Shown here piece after piece: positions 48,721-60,740 of a DNA stretch of 64,000 bases (position 1 is its first letter; each line of letters opens with the position of its first letter). Under the pieces are notes generated by a model, which was not told the DNA's origin, made no database searches, and saw only the letters and a program-made list of their open reading frames with translations. The stretch comes from Sinohyriopsis cumingii (Eukaryota; Mollusca; Bivalvia; Unionida; Unionidae): positions 14,911,220-14,975,219 of the forward strand of contig CM068839.1 of the NCBI GenBank assembly GCA_028554795.2, in the 5' to 3' direction. The position numbers were made by a program, and so were the translations under genes.

Positions 48721-50264
48721 TAAATTTTACTTGGCAATTATTTTGTTGTAAGTATTATTTTAATATATCACATTTCTTACCAAAATACTTAAAACCCAGG
48801 AACTATAGCGTCGGAATGACTTCCGATCGCTGAATCATATGTCTTCGTCAGTTGTCATGTACTACATTATGCACGTGGTTTTCTTCCGTAACAAAGATAC
48901 ATGATATAAATCTTTTGTTTGAGTGTAACGTTGTAAACTATATCCAACAAACTGCACTTGAAAAAAAAAAAGGCAATAATAGAACAAATACTTTCTCAAA
49001 AGTTGTATACGGTGAAGAAATCGTGGAAATTATTATTATTATTATTATTAATTATTACTAATAAATAGTATTTATTTGATAAACTTTATATCTCATTAAT
49101 TATATAACATGTTTATACTTCATCACATATACAGTTGTCCATTATATATGTTTATGTTTTATCGTATGTTTTATAAGATAGTTATATACTTAATCAGATA
49201 TCTTATAAATTGTATAATTTAATCAGATATTATAATTTGCATAAAATAGCTCATAACTTAATAAGACTTTTATATACTTTATAAAATATGTTAATATAAA
49301 TTTAAATAAGATATATTTTAATGTCATTAAGATCTCTTATGTAATTTATGAAATATATAATAGAGTTTATCAAGTATCATATAAAACCTACCATATTAGA
49401 ATTACCACAGTTTACAAGACATATTATTTATTTTATATCTCATACAAATTAATAGATATCTTGTCAACCTTTTCAGCTTCCATATGACATATTGCGCGTT
49501 TTATCCAACATCATATCAAAGTCATTAGATTTTTTAAATACTTTAGAAGGTAATCGTATTTTATAAATAATAAAAGATCTCTTAAAATTTATAATATGTT
49601 TTTAATTAAACAGGATATGTTGTAAAATATGTAGGATATCATATAATCAATTAGATATTTTCTAAAGTGTATAAAATATATTATACAGTTTCTGAGATAT
49701 AAAATTTCTGGAATAAATAGTAATTTGGCTTTCAATATGGATATGTTCTGACTGTAGAGTTAATTTACCCTGTCCCTCTTGAATGTCTTGATTTGTAAAT
49801 TATATGATTTTAGTTTGTATCATATTGTGTTGCATAAATATTCCTACACAGAGCTGCCGCTTTTGTTTTGTTTTGGTCAAATGGTGAAGCTTAATTTGAT
49901 ACATTAGAATCGACTGCATACAATGTACGTTAAAGAAGGTCTCTCTGTTAATTATGTCAAACTCCAACAGTGCGGTAGCATGAAGTCCTATAGCAAGATT
50001 ACGATTTTGTTTCTTCGAAATAGCTTAAATTCAGTCTATGTTTAAGTGAATGGTATTGCAAGGTTCAGAACTCAAATTCACAAACTGATCAGGACATTCT
50101 TATGGAGGAGGATTAGCGGTAATCCCCTTCCATACATTCTAAGACACGTGAAGATTGCAATATTATGAAACTACTTTTACGAATCAATTGCACATTGCCT
50201 TGTGTACCAAAGATTATCAGCCTGTTGGTAAAGGTAAGCCTGAGTCAGTAACGTCATTCTTCTA
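48721..50264. other. AT-rich intergenic tract
   Basis: 49.03-49.75 kb is extremely AT-rich, with recurrent 'cagatat', 'ttataaa' and 'gatatcttataa' phrases at irregular 30-45 base spacing and a (TTA)n run at 49031-49049. No gene was recognised. Confidence 0.55.
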
Positions 50265-50575
50265 CCGCTCCGGTGGCCTAGTGGTTAGAGCGTCCGCCTC
50301 GGCTGCGGGAGGTCGTGGGTTCGATCCCCGGACGAGTCATACCAGAGACTTACAAAAATGGTACTAACAGCTACTTCGCTTGGCGCACAGCATTAAGAGG
50401 TTAGTATTAGGACTGGTTGACCTGGTGTCAGGATAATGTGACTGGGTGGGACATCATGCTACATGCCTGCGGAATGATGCCCCACTGCTAGACATCACTA
50501 AAAACTGTCACACTGCAGACATCGTATCGATAAGACTGAAAAATTGTTAAAGCTACATTAAAATTCCAGAACACA
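50265..50575 (+). mobile_element. tRNA-derived SINE (type 1), well preserved
   Basis: The head GCTCCGGTGGCCTAGTGGTT holds an A box and GTGGGTTCGATCCCC a near-perfect B box. The anticodon-like stem CCGC/GCGG encloses a 7-base loop with CGG. The acceptor stem does not pair, so this is a SINE head and not a tRNA gene. The full body is followed by a CA-rich tail. It shows the uninterrupted form of the element at 34.7 kb. Confidence 0.9.
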
Positions 50576-50619
50576 CACACTCATTTACTTCCAAGCAACG
50601 CACGAGCACTCGCGCGCGC

Positions 50620-50655
<36 letters not shown>

Positions 50656-51405
50656 AAATAATCAGTCTCTGCTCTTTATTAAATGGTTTGAAGCTTTGCA
50701 CATCGTACTTAATTACCTTTCATGTCCATGCAGTCGACACTCTACGTAAGTAGAAATCGTAGTTTAAAACATTTTGATCTTTTTTGCAGTTGAAACTTTG
50801 TTGGTAATAAACCAATCGATCAATCAATCTGTTAATCGCTGTTTTATGTGAGTGGCATTACTTTAATATTCTGCTATTTAGATGCGTATCGGCCATATAT
50901 GATGAACAACGCTTGTCGCCAATCGTCTTTTCATGGCGTGAATCATGGGCGTGACCTAACCGTTAGCATTGTTCAGCTGTGAACAAACACTGTGGGCTGA
51001 TTATTATAGCTTCACTCCATGACTCTGGAGTAACCTTGTCAGATATATAATTATCAACGGTAGCAAATAAATGTTCTTAAGACCTAATTTTGGTGCCCTA
51101 GTATGCGCTGCAAAATATAATTTTAAAATGGTACTATTCAAATGGACAACAACAAGAATAACAGCAACACGGACCAGCTGTATATTTGTTTTTAAGATAA
51201 TGGTGCGCATACAATTTATTCTTATGATGAACCGTACGTAAATATTAATTTGTGCAACCTCACTTCAAGAATGTCTGACATACCGATACTTTCATCATCT
51301 GTAGGAGACCCCTTTTCAAAAATTAATAGGTATGAAGGAAAATGCCTAATGCTTAATTATTAGAGTACAAGTCTGTTCATATGTAGTACCATGTAATCTT
51401 ACCAG

Positions 51406-51452
<47 letters not shown>

Positions 51453-51895
51453 GCACGCACACATACACACGCGCGCTATTCATGTACTTATTTACCTAAG
51501 ATGCGATAATATGGTTTACGTAAAATATCATACAGAATTGGATTAGCGGTACTACTGTGTTTAAAATGTGCACATGTCCCCACTTACTACTGCTACATCC
51601 ACCATGGAGACAAAATTAACCTTGATTAACATTTTACGATTTAAAAGGTTGTTACTACAATGCTCAAATATTACAGTATTATCAATAATCTCATTCATAC
51701 TGCATTCGTTATGTCCGTTCCCCTTACATCACCGTCCCCTTTTCAAGGACAAGTGTACACTCTGAGTGCATTGTAAGCTTTGCAAGAATGAGGACACAAG
51801 AAAAGTCGAAAAAAATTACATTGGACAATCCTTATTTGATGTGATAATGATAATCGCGGTGAGTTTAACTAGTATGAAAATTCAACCTTCTGTGT
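50576..51895. other. Microsatellites, no gene
   Basis: (CA)n at 50621-50651 and (CT)n/(CA)n with CG variants at 51408-51478. The remaining sequence holds short ORFs without recognisable features. Confidence 0.6.
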
Positions 51896-53979
51896 CTATA
51901 GTGTAGGCCTAATTTGATTATATTTCTTTCCGACAAGGTATATACAGATGATGGGCATGAAAAGTGATGGAGTAGTGTGAGCAATAGGTTTTTTGATCTG
52001 GGTCAACACCTTCCATACTTTTTCTGACTTTATCCCGAGCAGGCGCGAGTGAATCCCCTCAGCGACAGTCGCTCGCACGTACATGTTTGCACCTTGCGCG
52101 AGAGAAGTCTCCACATGTATTCAACCATTTACTTTTTATTTTACTGTTTGTAAATCACACCCCTGTTTCGGTTCTTTCTCTACGCTGCGTCCGGAGTCGT
52201 CGTAAATTTTAAACACCGTCTCGAACTCTGCTGTGGTAGTGGTTTTTATTTTCTGTGGCCAGCGAGTACAGTTTGTCATATATGCTGAGAATGTTTGGGA
52301 ATGTTTGGGCACAATCAAGAATTTCAGATTAGACACGTATTCACGAAGACTGCCACAATAAAATTGGTTTGCCAACATCCCCCGAGACCCCGGTTACTAC
52401 CGATATAGTATCGACGGCAAATCCGATTTGTTTAGATAGTTGTCTTGGTCGCAATTCCAGTAACGCTGAAGAAAGCGATGGTTGCATGTCCGAAACAGCA
52501 CAGGCACATATATATTTCGTGAGTACGCGCTTCTCTTGGTGATTTCATTTCGCAGCTGTTATTCCGCTTCGATTATTTCTCCCGTGCGGGTAGTCTTGAG
52601 GGTCCATCGCAGTTTATCTATTAATAACACGATCGCGAAGTGTAACTGCTTCATATGGCGACCTTGCCCATACACATAGCGGATGGATGCAACATTCAGA
52701 CGTACTTCAAGCTGTGTATTTTTCTTCACTGATACAACCGCTATGCAATTTTAGAAAATATGTTCCATGGGAATATTTATGTGTCCGGTGCTTATTTGGC
52801 CGCTTTTAAATTTATATAGAGTTACAAGAATTACACCCCTACTTTCTATCTCCAATGATCGTTTTCTCTTCTATCCAGGATTTATTACAGGAACAAGCAT
52901 GTCCTTGTTAAATATTAGTCTGAGGTTTATTTGTGCCGAGTGAGTTAATGTTCTTGGTTCGATATAACTGACAGCGAAATTTGCTGGGGTGTTTTTGTGG
53001 GCGAATTCCTATTCATTGTTATAAAAGCAACACGCCCTCCCAGCTGATCCATCTAACCGTCGCTGTTAAATTCCTCAAGATCGCTATCGCGTGGCTGTTT
53101 AGAATCCATCAAGTATACGTAAATGAAAAATTCTAAGCACACATACCAAAGACGGTGAAGTACCAGTTCGGACAGATGTTGATCCCTTTAAACTGAATTT
53201 CGTCTCCGGGACTACTAATGTCGATGTTTCATATGTGATGAATTTAACAACAACATTGCCAGATTTATTGATACATGATATTGGTGACCAAAAACCAATA
53301 TGCTGATGATTATTTCTCAACACCGAGATTCTAACCTACCAACATTTACTTCCGGTTATGGCAAGCAAACGTTATACAGATTCGAGCATATCTGTCAAAT
53401 CTCTTTCCGAAAGACTGGAAAACAAGTCGACCAGTTACTAAAATTAAGAATTCAGTATTTTCGTCTTTTTCTTTGGTCAATGTTCCTTGAAATTCGGCTC
53501 CGTATGGTCACTACGCGTTTTGGTGAAGGTATTACCACATGGGCGACCTTTACATGCATGTATTGTTCTGTCACAGTATTGGTAACATGCCGAAATTATT
53601 TATTAATTCCATGGACACGCCAGATTATCTAATTCCCCGAATCTCGGTGATCTCATACAGGTGTTTCTCGACGGTTCGTTGCGACTTCAAAATAACGTCG
53701 TTGATGTTCACGTTGGACGTTTGCAGCTTTCCAGTTCAATCTTGAAAAACCGCAAACTCACCCTGGTCGAACTGTGGTGACAAACCTGTCAGATCCACAT
53801 TGGCACTCCCTCAGGTCGCTGTACTCACGCGTCCATAAATGTCAAAAGGCATTTTGTATAGGTTAAGCGTATTTTCTACGTGACCTTTTCTTTGCAACGA
53901 GGTCGCTTAGTGCCAGTTAATGCTCGAGTGTACGCAGCGCTTCGACGGTGAGATGTCCACACATCGGAACATCCAACCG

Positions 53980-54170
53980 AGTTTGAAATAGAACAGAGTT
54001 AGGCACACAACTTTGTTGACCAGAAACACCGCTTGTTGGCGTTCGCGCCTGTATGGATACTTAGCAACTTCATGTGGCGGTGCTAGCCCGTGCGAGTCAA
54101 AATACAAGAGATGTTAAGGTGTCACAGCGTAGACGACCCAGTAAGTTCCAGGCCATTTGGATGAATCCAA
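53980..54170 (-). pseudogene. Adenain-like cysteine protease remnant (Polinton PRO)
   Basis: The minus strand carries YFDSHGLAPPHEV, close to the YFDSFG.pPP..V block that adenovirus and Polinton proteases share after the catalytic His region, with W-containing sequence upstream. Fossil of the surrounding element; not a functional gene. Confidence 0.45.
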
Positions 54171-55406
54171 TTTGAAGATGCCGGTTTCCCACACGCGGTA
54201 AATCATTGTCTGAGAGTTTTAGCTTCGGGTTCTTTCGATATGAAGACGCACTTGATGTGCTCAATTATTTTTTTCATCACGAGTAAATCAAAATTGTCAT
54301 CGGCGAGGCCACAGGTGAAGACATCGAACCCAAGTCAGCTACTGGTGCCAAGGAGATAGTTGAAGACCTTTCCCCTTCTTTGTAGAGACTGCGCGGGAGA
54401 TTCATTCACTACAGTATTCTCCACAATTACGTCTTAGCGTAGGCAGCTCAGATGCGCCGCTGGGGACCCCAAACGCAAAACCGTTTTTGAAATCATGGGT
54501 ACCGCATCCGCCTCCGACTTAGAAAATGTAATGTTATCGTGGTCTTCTTTTCTTGGGTTGCCAGGGACTGATTAGGTTGTGTTTTTGTTAACCGTTCGGA
54601 GATTTCTCCAGTTAACCGTACCGGAACAAGTTTCTGTGTAACCCCACACTCATTTCTTAATGCATTCTTTGGACTAAGATCAGCCATAACTAGAGATGTG
54701 ACATTGTTTCTAAGTTTGCTGTTCATTTACGAGTATATGAAGCGATTGGAGGTTTTCCATTAGTGCGTCACTGACTCTCATTAGGCCAATTGTTCCCTCC
54801 AACAACATCGACTTATCATTCTCTATAATCACGGCATTGCATCTATATCCAACGGCGGCTACATCAGTTATATGTGCATGAAAGTGCATGTCAACCACAT
54901 ACAGTTTAACCGGTCTAGATACTCGAGAGAAAAGTAATAAATCTGTTACAGTATTAATCTCGAGAACACTTGTTTGCCATCATCGACACCATCGCTAAAC
55001 TAAACTGCATAATTCCTGTTACCCTCTTGGTCTAATCTGACTGTGTATTTTGTTCCAAAGTATCATTAAGTACATTTCTACAAAAACCACACATGTGACT
55101 GAGCGGAATCGCGACCGAAAATGATAACGAGGGTTCAAGACATTGACCTAGATGCTGCGCAAATTCAAGGCTGTAATTAGAATTAGAAAACGTTAAATCT
55201 TCTATACCTGCGCGGTTCCCAGGCTGTAGCATTGTAAATGGTACAAGATTTTCAGTTTCGTTTGCCAGCGATTCTTGCATAATCCGGGCATCGTCGTGGG
55301 TAATCTACATCGTTGTTTTGCATAGGTTTTCCATCGATGAAAGATACAGAGACGTGTCATGCACTTGTAATTGTATTCGATATATTTAATTAGGCTCTTT
55401 CGACGT

Positions 55407-55664
55407 TTACAAATAACATTGAAAAGCAAGGACGCTTTGCTCTATTAACACTGAAGAGCCCATCATTGAATCGAGCCATAGTGAAAGTTTATACATTATC
55501 AGTTTTGACTGATACCTTTGCGACCTGCCTTGATCTATGAAACTCACGAAAGCGTTGAGGCATTCTAAATCCGCGTAGATTTCATATGGGATCCTTGTCT
55601 TCCGTACCATATCGAAGAATCTCAAAACATTCTTTCTAGGATCTGATATGATCGTAAGGTACAT
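55407..55664 (-). pseudogene. Type-B DNA polymerase remnant (Polinton POLB)
   Basis: The minus strand contains RIPYEIYADLECLN, the exonuclease I block (YADxE) of protein-primed type-B polymerases from Polintons and relatives. Only this N-terminal block is readable. Fossil part of the element at 51.9-56 kb. Confidence 0.5.
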
Positions 55665-56000
55665 TATACCGCTGACTCTTCCGCCGCAAAAATCATGGTC
55701 GTCGAGGAACCGATGGGTGGTGAATATATACAGACATCGTAAACACGAAACATTTTCCTCTTATGATTGTGTGCTGGCAAACTAACTGAGAAATATTTTT
55801 ATCCATATTTAATGGTGACTCGCGTATGGACCATACATGTTGCACATGTTCTAACGCAATCCCTTATCCGGTTAATTTTTTTATGAGCCTCCTTGATGAA
55901 TCGATATGACGCACTGGGACTGAACAATGATTAAATTTTTTTTTCTGTGACGGTAAAAACGCACAGCTTATCAGAAAATTTAATTCCCGATTTAAAGTTA

Positions 56001-57631
56001 TAAAGAAAAATATAACTGTCTACGAGCGTAAGTCAAACCTATTGCGTTTTGATGAGAGCATGACGCTAAAACCTATTAGGTCACACAGACACTGATTATA
56101 TGTGTAAAAAGAACTCATATCTGAAGTTATTTGCGCTAGCAAAAATACGTAATGCACTCCCAAGGTTTTGTGCTAACATGAAAACGACTTCGTAGTCATT
56201 AACTGAAGCGTTCACCGACAATACTGGTTTTGATGCATTTTTCTCGTAAGCATCCTCTCTGTACTTGAGTTTTTGTCATGGTTAAGCAGGGCACCATGCG
56301 TTTTCGACCTATAGGAAATACCCGTTTACTGATAACCTGTTGCCACAGTTTACTTTGAAAACAGTTTGGTACCGGCACAGCATCGGTGATATTCTACTGT
56401 GGTTTTCATTAGAGGTGCTCGGTATGGTTTACAATGATATTTATTTCTAGCGGAACGTTCCACGGTACTTTTTTGTTGTACCCGTATTACAGTATTTTTC
56501 GTAGGTAAAAATGTACGAAAATTTGGGAGTAATCTTGTTACGAATATAATAATATTAAAAATAACTAATGAATTTCCCTTTTAAAAAAGTTAGTTAAATT
56601 TTTGGCAAATTAATTCGGAATATTATAAATATGAACCTTTAACCACATGTTTGACGCTAGACCGATAAATCAGCCCTTCACCCGTGATGATATTGATTTT
56701 CTTGTGAGGGGATCAGATCACTTATTCATTAAACGCTGCAATTATCTGAATTCAAATTTTGCAGAACACATCGGCTGAAGGGTTCTTTTGGTGACAGGTA
56801 GATTATATTTCCTGAGCAAATCATATGTTTGGTGCCTTGTAAATCCACTTGGAATAGCACAACCATCTGTGCTGCGGCCATTTTGAATTTCGCGCTTGAT
56901 ATGGCTGGTACCAATTACCGGTATGTGTCTAAAGTGTTCGCGGGTTTGTTCTGGAGTTATTTGCATGTTGCAAAATTGCATATTTTAATGAACAGGTGAC
57001 ATCAGACCCACAACATCGTCCATCAGTATCAACACGGCTTTGTGGGGTTGATTTATCGGATTATTTGACACGTGCTAAATATATCAACATGGCTGTCGAA
57101 TGAACACGGGCTCCCGGGTTTCTCGGGGTACGCGTTCATTCGTTAGACAGAAACAAATAGAAAAATACACCTTCACTTTTCCATTAATGGATGTCCATCC
57201 ATGCCTCTATTGTCGCTAACAATGGATTTTGCTAGATTGGAAAGGAAAGTAATACAGGGAACAAGGGTAGTTATCATAATCACATATGCTCGACGCGAGC
57301 ATGATGTTGAGAAGAAAAAGAAAAAAAAATAATCTGAAGGAAAAAAATCATACAGAATGATAAAAAAATACCTTAGATTACCCCATGACCCGTTCTCACA
57401 TAGGATCCTCTCTGTCATACTATATAAGAGAGAAGGTACGTAACTTCCAAATACTTCGTTCCACCCATGACCCTCGATTTTCTTCTGCTATTTCCGTCTT
57501 TAAAGGTACACGACCATACTATATGGCTTGTTTTACTCTTGATATATTTTTCTATTCATCAAGCCATCATTGACTTTTCTGCTTTGTTCCAAACTGAAGT
57601 TACGGGCTCCGAAGCGTGCGATTTTCGTGAA
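56001..57631. other. No gene recognised
   Basis: Short minus-strand ORFs at 56.73-56.98 kb show no family features and might belong to the neighbouring fossil. An A/T-rich simple tract lies at about 57.31-57.37 kb. Confidence 0.45.
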
Positions 57632-57967
57632 TTTTTACTGCTGAGACAAGTCCGAGCTCATGTGACAACCAGTGAAAAGAGCTACATGTACCATGTTTGC
57701 GACTCTACGATACATCCCTTCTTTAATTACAGAACAGTGGTAGATGCAAAAGTAAGTTTTTACTTACCATTAACTCCATTCAACTTTAGGAATCCTGTTC
57801 CATGGAAGAATTAGACATTGTTTTCTTCACTGTACATACATCGTTTACAAGCGACTCTATTTTCAAAATAGGTAAACTATGCGGCACACATGTCAACGCC
57901 GAAATATGACTGGCTCAAACGTTATACTTATTGTCACATGAGCTCGGACTTGTCTCAGCAGTAAAAA
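57632..57967. mobile_element. MITE-like element with perfect 37-bp terminal inverted repeats
   Basis: 57632-57668 and 57931-57967 are exact reverse complements (TTTTTACTGCTGAGACAAG at the outer left end, ..CATGTGACAA at the inner end). The 262-bp interior has no ORF typical of a transposase. The right end runs into an A-run, so a target duplication cannot be read. Superfamily unknown. Confidence 0.85.
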
Positions 57968-58419
57968 AAAAAAAAAAAAAAAAGAAAAAAAAAATTTGGT
58001 CCCTAATATAATTACGGTATACCGTGTCAAATGTTTTTGTGATAGCTCTGGTTTTTATTATTTTGTGATTTAAGAATCAGATAGTAATGGTCAGTATTCA
58101 TTGTGGAAATGATATCGCTCTACCTGCAAAGTTTTTATTGTGGAAGCAGCGGATAACTGTTTGAGTAGTTTCTGGTGGCCTGTTCGTTGTAAGGGAGTTA
58201 CAGTCGATGTTTCAGCTTGCTTGAAAATATCCAGATATATTTCAATGTGCTTTCAACTTGCTATTAATACACAACAAATTACTACTGAGAGAGCCCATTC
58301 AAAGCAGTGTCATATTTGATTTAACTTTACGTAGTTTCTGGTCGCATTTTATATGTTTTCTTAGGCGATGAGTGATTATGCTTTCCCTTGAGTTTGATGG
58401 AGAAATGCAGACCTTGGGA
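57968..58419. other. Poly-A tract then unique sequence
   Basis: An A-run with one G to about 57995. After that no feature was recognised. Confidence 0.5.
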
Positions 58420-58670
58420 CAGTAACGGTCTTAGCAAACGCGGATCCCGATTAAGATAATTTTGGCGGGGCCTCCATGAGCACGGCATTTGGAAATAAAA
58501 AAACTTTTCAAGCAGTTTTATATGATAATTAACTTATAATTTTCGTATATTTCTTTAAAATTACTTTCTCTCATTACATATTTTTTGTAAAACTTACTAA
58601 CGCGCCGGGCCCTTTTGAGTGCGGGGTCCAATTGGGCGCAATCGGTCCAATCGAACTAAGGCCGGCCATG
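58420..58670. mobile_element. hAT-like MITE (251 bp)
   Basis: The left end CAGTAACGGTCTTAG and inverted right end CATGGCCGGCCTTAG share most positions. GGGCCC-type sequence lies near the right end. The 8-bp imperfect target duplication is CCTTGGGA (58412-58419) and CTTAGGGA (58671-58678). Confidence 0.75.
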
Positions 58671-58678
58671 CTTAGGGA

Positions 58679-59300
58679 TCAGATACATTGAATCTGAATG
58701 AGATCTGCGGCCATGTTTTGGTATCACTAATCGGATTGGCGGTTGGTTCTGAGGGATTAATAAACTGTGATTAATGACGACACACATGACGTTCGTGATC
58801 ACCCATGAACGATCAATTTCGGAGGCGTAGATAATGTAAACAAATCTAAGTAATATGCTGTTTGTATTTACGTCTGCGTTTATAGTTTTGTTATATGTTT
58901 TCATTCAAAATGAAACGTTGTATCATAAACATGGATGCAATGTTTTCAAATGTGATGGTGATAATGGTATAGCTCTGATCTAGATTTCTTATGCAACCTT
59001 GCCTTGTTATAGATTTGATCATTAATGACAAAGATCATCGTGTCTCCAATATTCAATTCAATATGTGTGATACTAATTTATGGCATAGTGGTAAGTGATG
59101 TTAAGTATTATCACATCATCATAATAAAGCCGTATTATACTTTCTCATTATTGCCAGATTATTTTATGCATATTGGAATTCTTTTAATATTTGGTACGAG
59201 TTGCTAAGTTTCATTTATATATGTCTACTGTTTGTATCGTGAGCTAACAAGGAATGGTATACACATTCCATATTTTCATGGGTCAGTTATTTGCATTTAT
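58679..59300. other. Nothing recognised
   Basis: Short ORFs on both strands show no family features. Confidence 0.5.
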
Positions 59301-59304
59301 AAAC

Positions 59305-60740
59305 TATGAATTGTATATGGAATAGAGCTTTAAATTATGGAATTTTATATGGAATAGAGTTTTAAATTATGGAATTTTATATGGAATACAGTTTTAAATT
59401 GTGGAATTTTATATGGAATACAGTTTTAAATTGTGGAATTTTATATGGAATAGAGTTTTAAATTATGGAATTTTATATAGAATAGTTTTAAATTATGGAA
59501 TTTTATATGGAATACAGTTTTAAATTGTGGAATTTTATATGGAATATCGCTTTAAATTATGGAATTTTATATGGAATAGTTTTAAATTGTGGAATTGTAT
59601 ATGGAATACAGTTTTAAATTATGCAATTTTATATGGAACACAGTTTTAAATTGTGGAATTTTATGTGGAATATAGCTTTAAATTATGGAATTCTATATGG
59701 AATAGAGTTTTAAATTATGGAATTTTATATAGAATAGTTTTAAATTATGGAATTTTATATGGAATACAGTTTTAAATTGTGGAATTTTATATGGAATAGA
59801 GTTTTAAATTATGGAATTTTATATAGAATAGTTTTAAATTATGGAATTTTATATGGAATACAGTTTTAAATTGTGGAATTTTATATGGAATATAGCTTTA
59901 AATTATGGAATTTTATATGGAATAGTTTTAAATTGTGGAATTGTATATGGAATACAGTTTTAAATTATGCAATTTTATATGGAACACAGTTTTAAATTGT
60001 GGAATTTTATGTGGAATATAGCTTTAAATTATGGAATTCTATATGGAATAGAGTTTTAAATTATGGAATTTTATATGGAATAATTTTAAATTGTGGAATT
60101 GTATATGGAATAGAGTTTTAAATTATGCAATTTTATATGGAATACAGCTTTAAATTGTGGAATTGTATATGGAATAGAGTTTTAAATTATGGAATTTTAT
60201 ATGGAATACAGTTTTAAATTATGGAATTTTATATGGAATAGAGTTTTAAATTATATGAATGATATATGGAGGAGATCTTTAAATTACGGAATTTTAAATG
60301 AAATAGAACTTTAAATTATTGACCTTTATATGTAATAGAGCTTTAAATTATGGAATTTTATATGGAATAGAGTTTTAAATTATGGAATTGTATATGGAAT
60401 AGAGTTTTAAAGTATGGAATTTTATATGGAATAGAGTTTTAAATTATGGAATTTTATATGGAATACAGCTTTAAATTGTGGACTTGTATACGGAATAGAG
60501 TTTTAAATTATGGAATTTTATATGGAATAGAGCCTTAAATTATGGAATTGTATATGGAATAGAGTTTTAAATTATGGAATTTTATATGGAATAGAGTTTT
60601 AAATTATGGAATTTTATATGGAATACAGCTTTAAATTGTGGAATTGTATATGGAATAGAGTTTTAAATTATGGAATTTTATATGGAATAGAGCCTTAAAT
60701 TATGGAATTTTATACAGAACAGAACTTTACATTATGGAAT
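59305..60740. repeat. 32-bp AT-rich minisatellite, about 45 units, with higher-order repeats
   Basis: Unit: 'tatggaattttatatggaat' and 'agagttttaaat'. Variants: tatgg/tgtgg/tatgc, ttttat/ttgtat, gaatagag/gaatacag/gaatag. A block of about 11 variant units, including the rare 'atgcaattttatatggaaca', occurs at about 59.46-59.72 kb and again about 346 bp later at 59.81-60.07 kb. Confidence 0.95.

Larger units (their letters stand above)
51900..56000 (-). mobile_element. Polinton/Maverick-like element, broken fossil
   Basis: Region of higher GC and CpG than its surroundings, with many short minus-strand ORFs. Two recognisable parts, both on the minus strand, are a type-B DNA polymerase exonuclease motif (55.4-55.66 kb) and an adenain-like protease piece (54.0-54.2 kb). 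The pair is the signature of Polintons. The remaining ORFs (52.1-53.3 and 54.5-55.3 kb) could be capsid or other element genes but are not recognised. No terminal repeats or integrase were found, so the edges are approximate. It is clearly broken in many places. The readable motifs suggest a moderately old copy. Confidence 0.5.

Noticed and set aside
50265-50340. Possible functional tRNA gene
   Set aside because: The A and B boxes are good, but the acceptor stem does not pair and the sequence continues into a SINE body shared with 34.7 kb.
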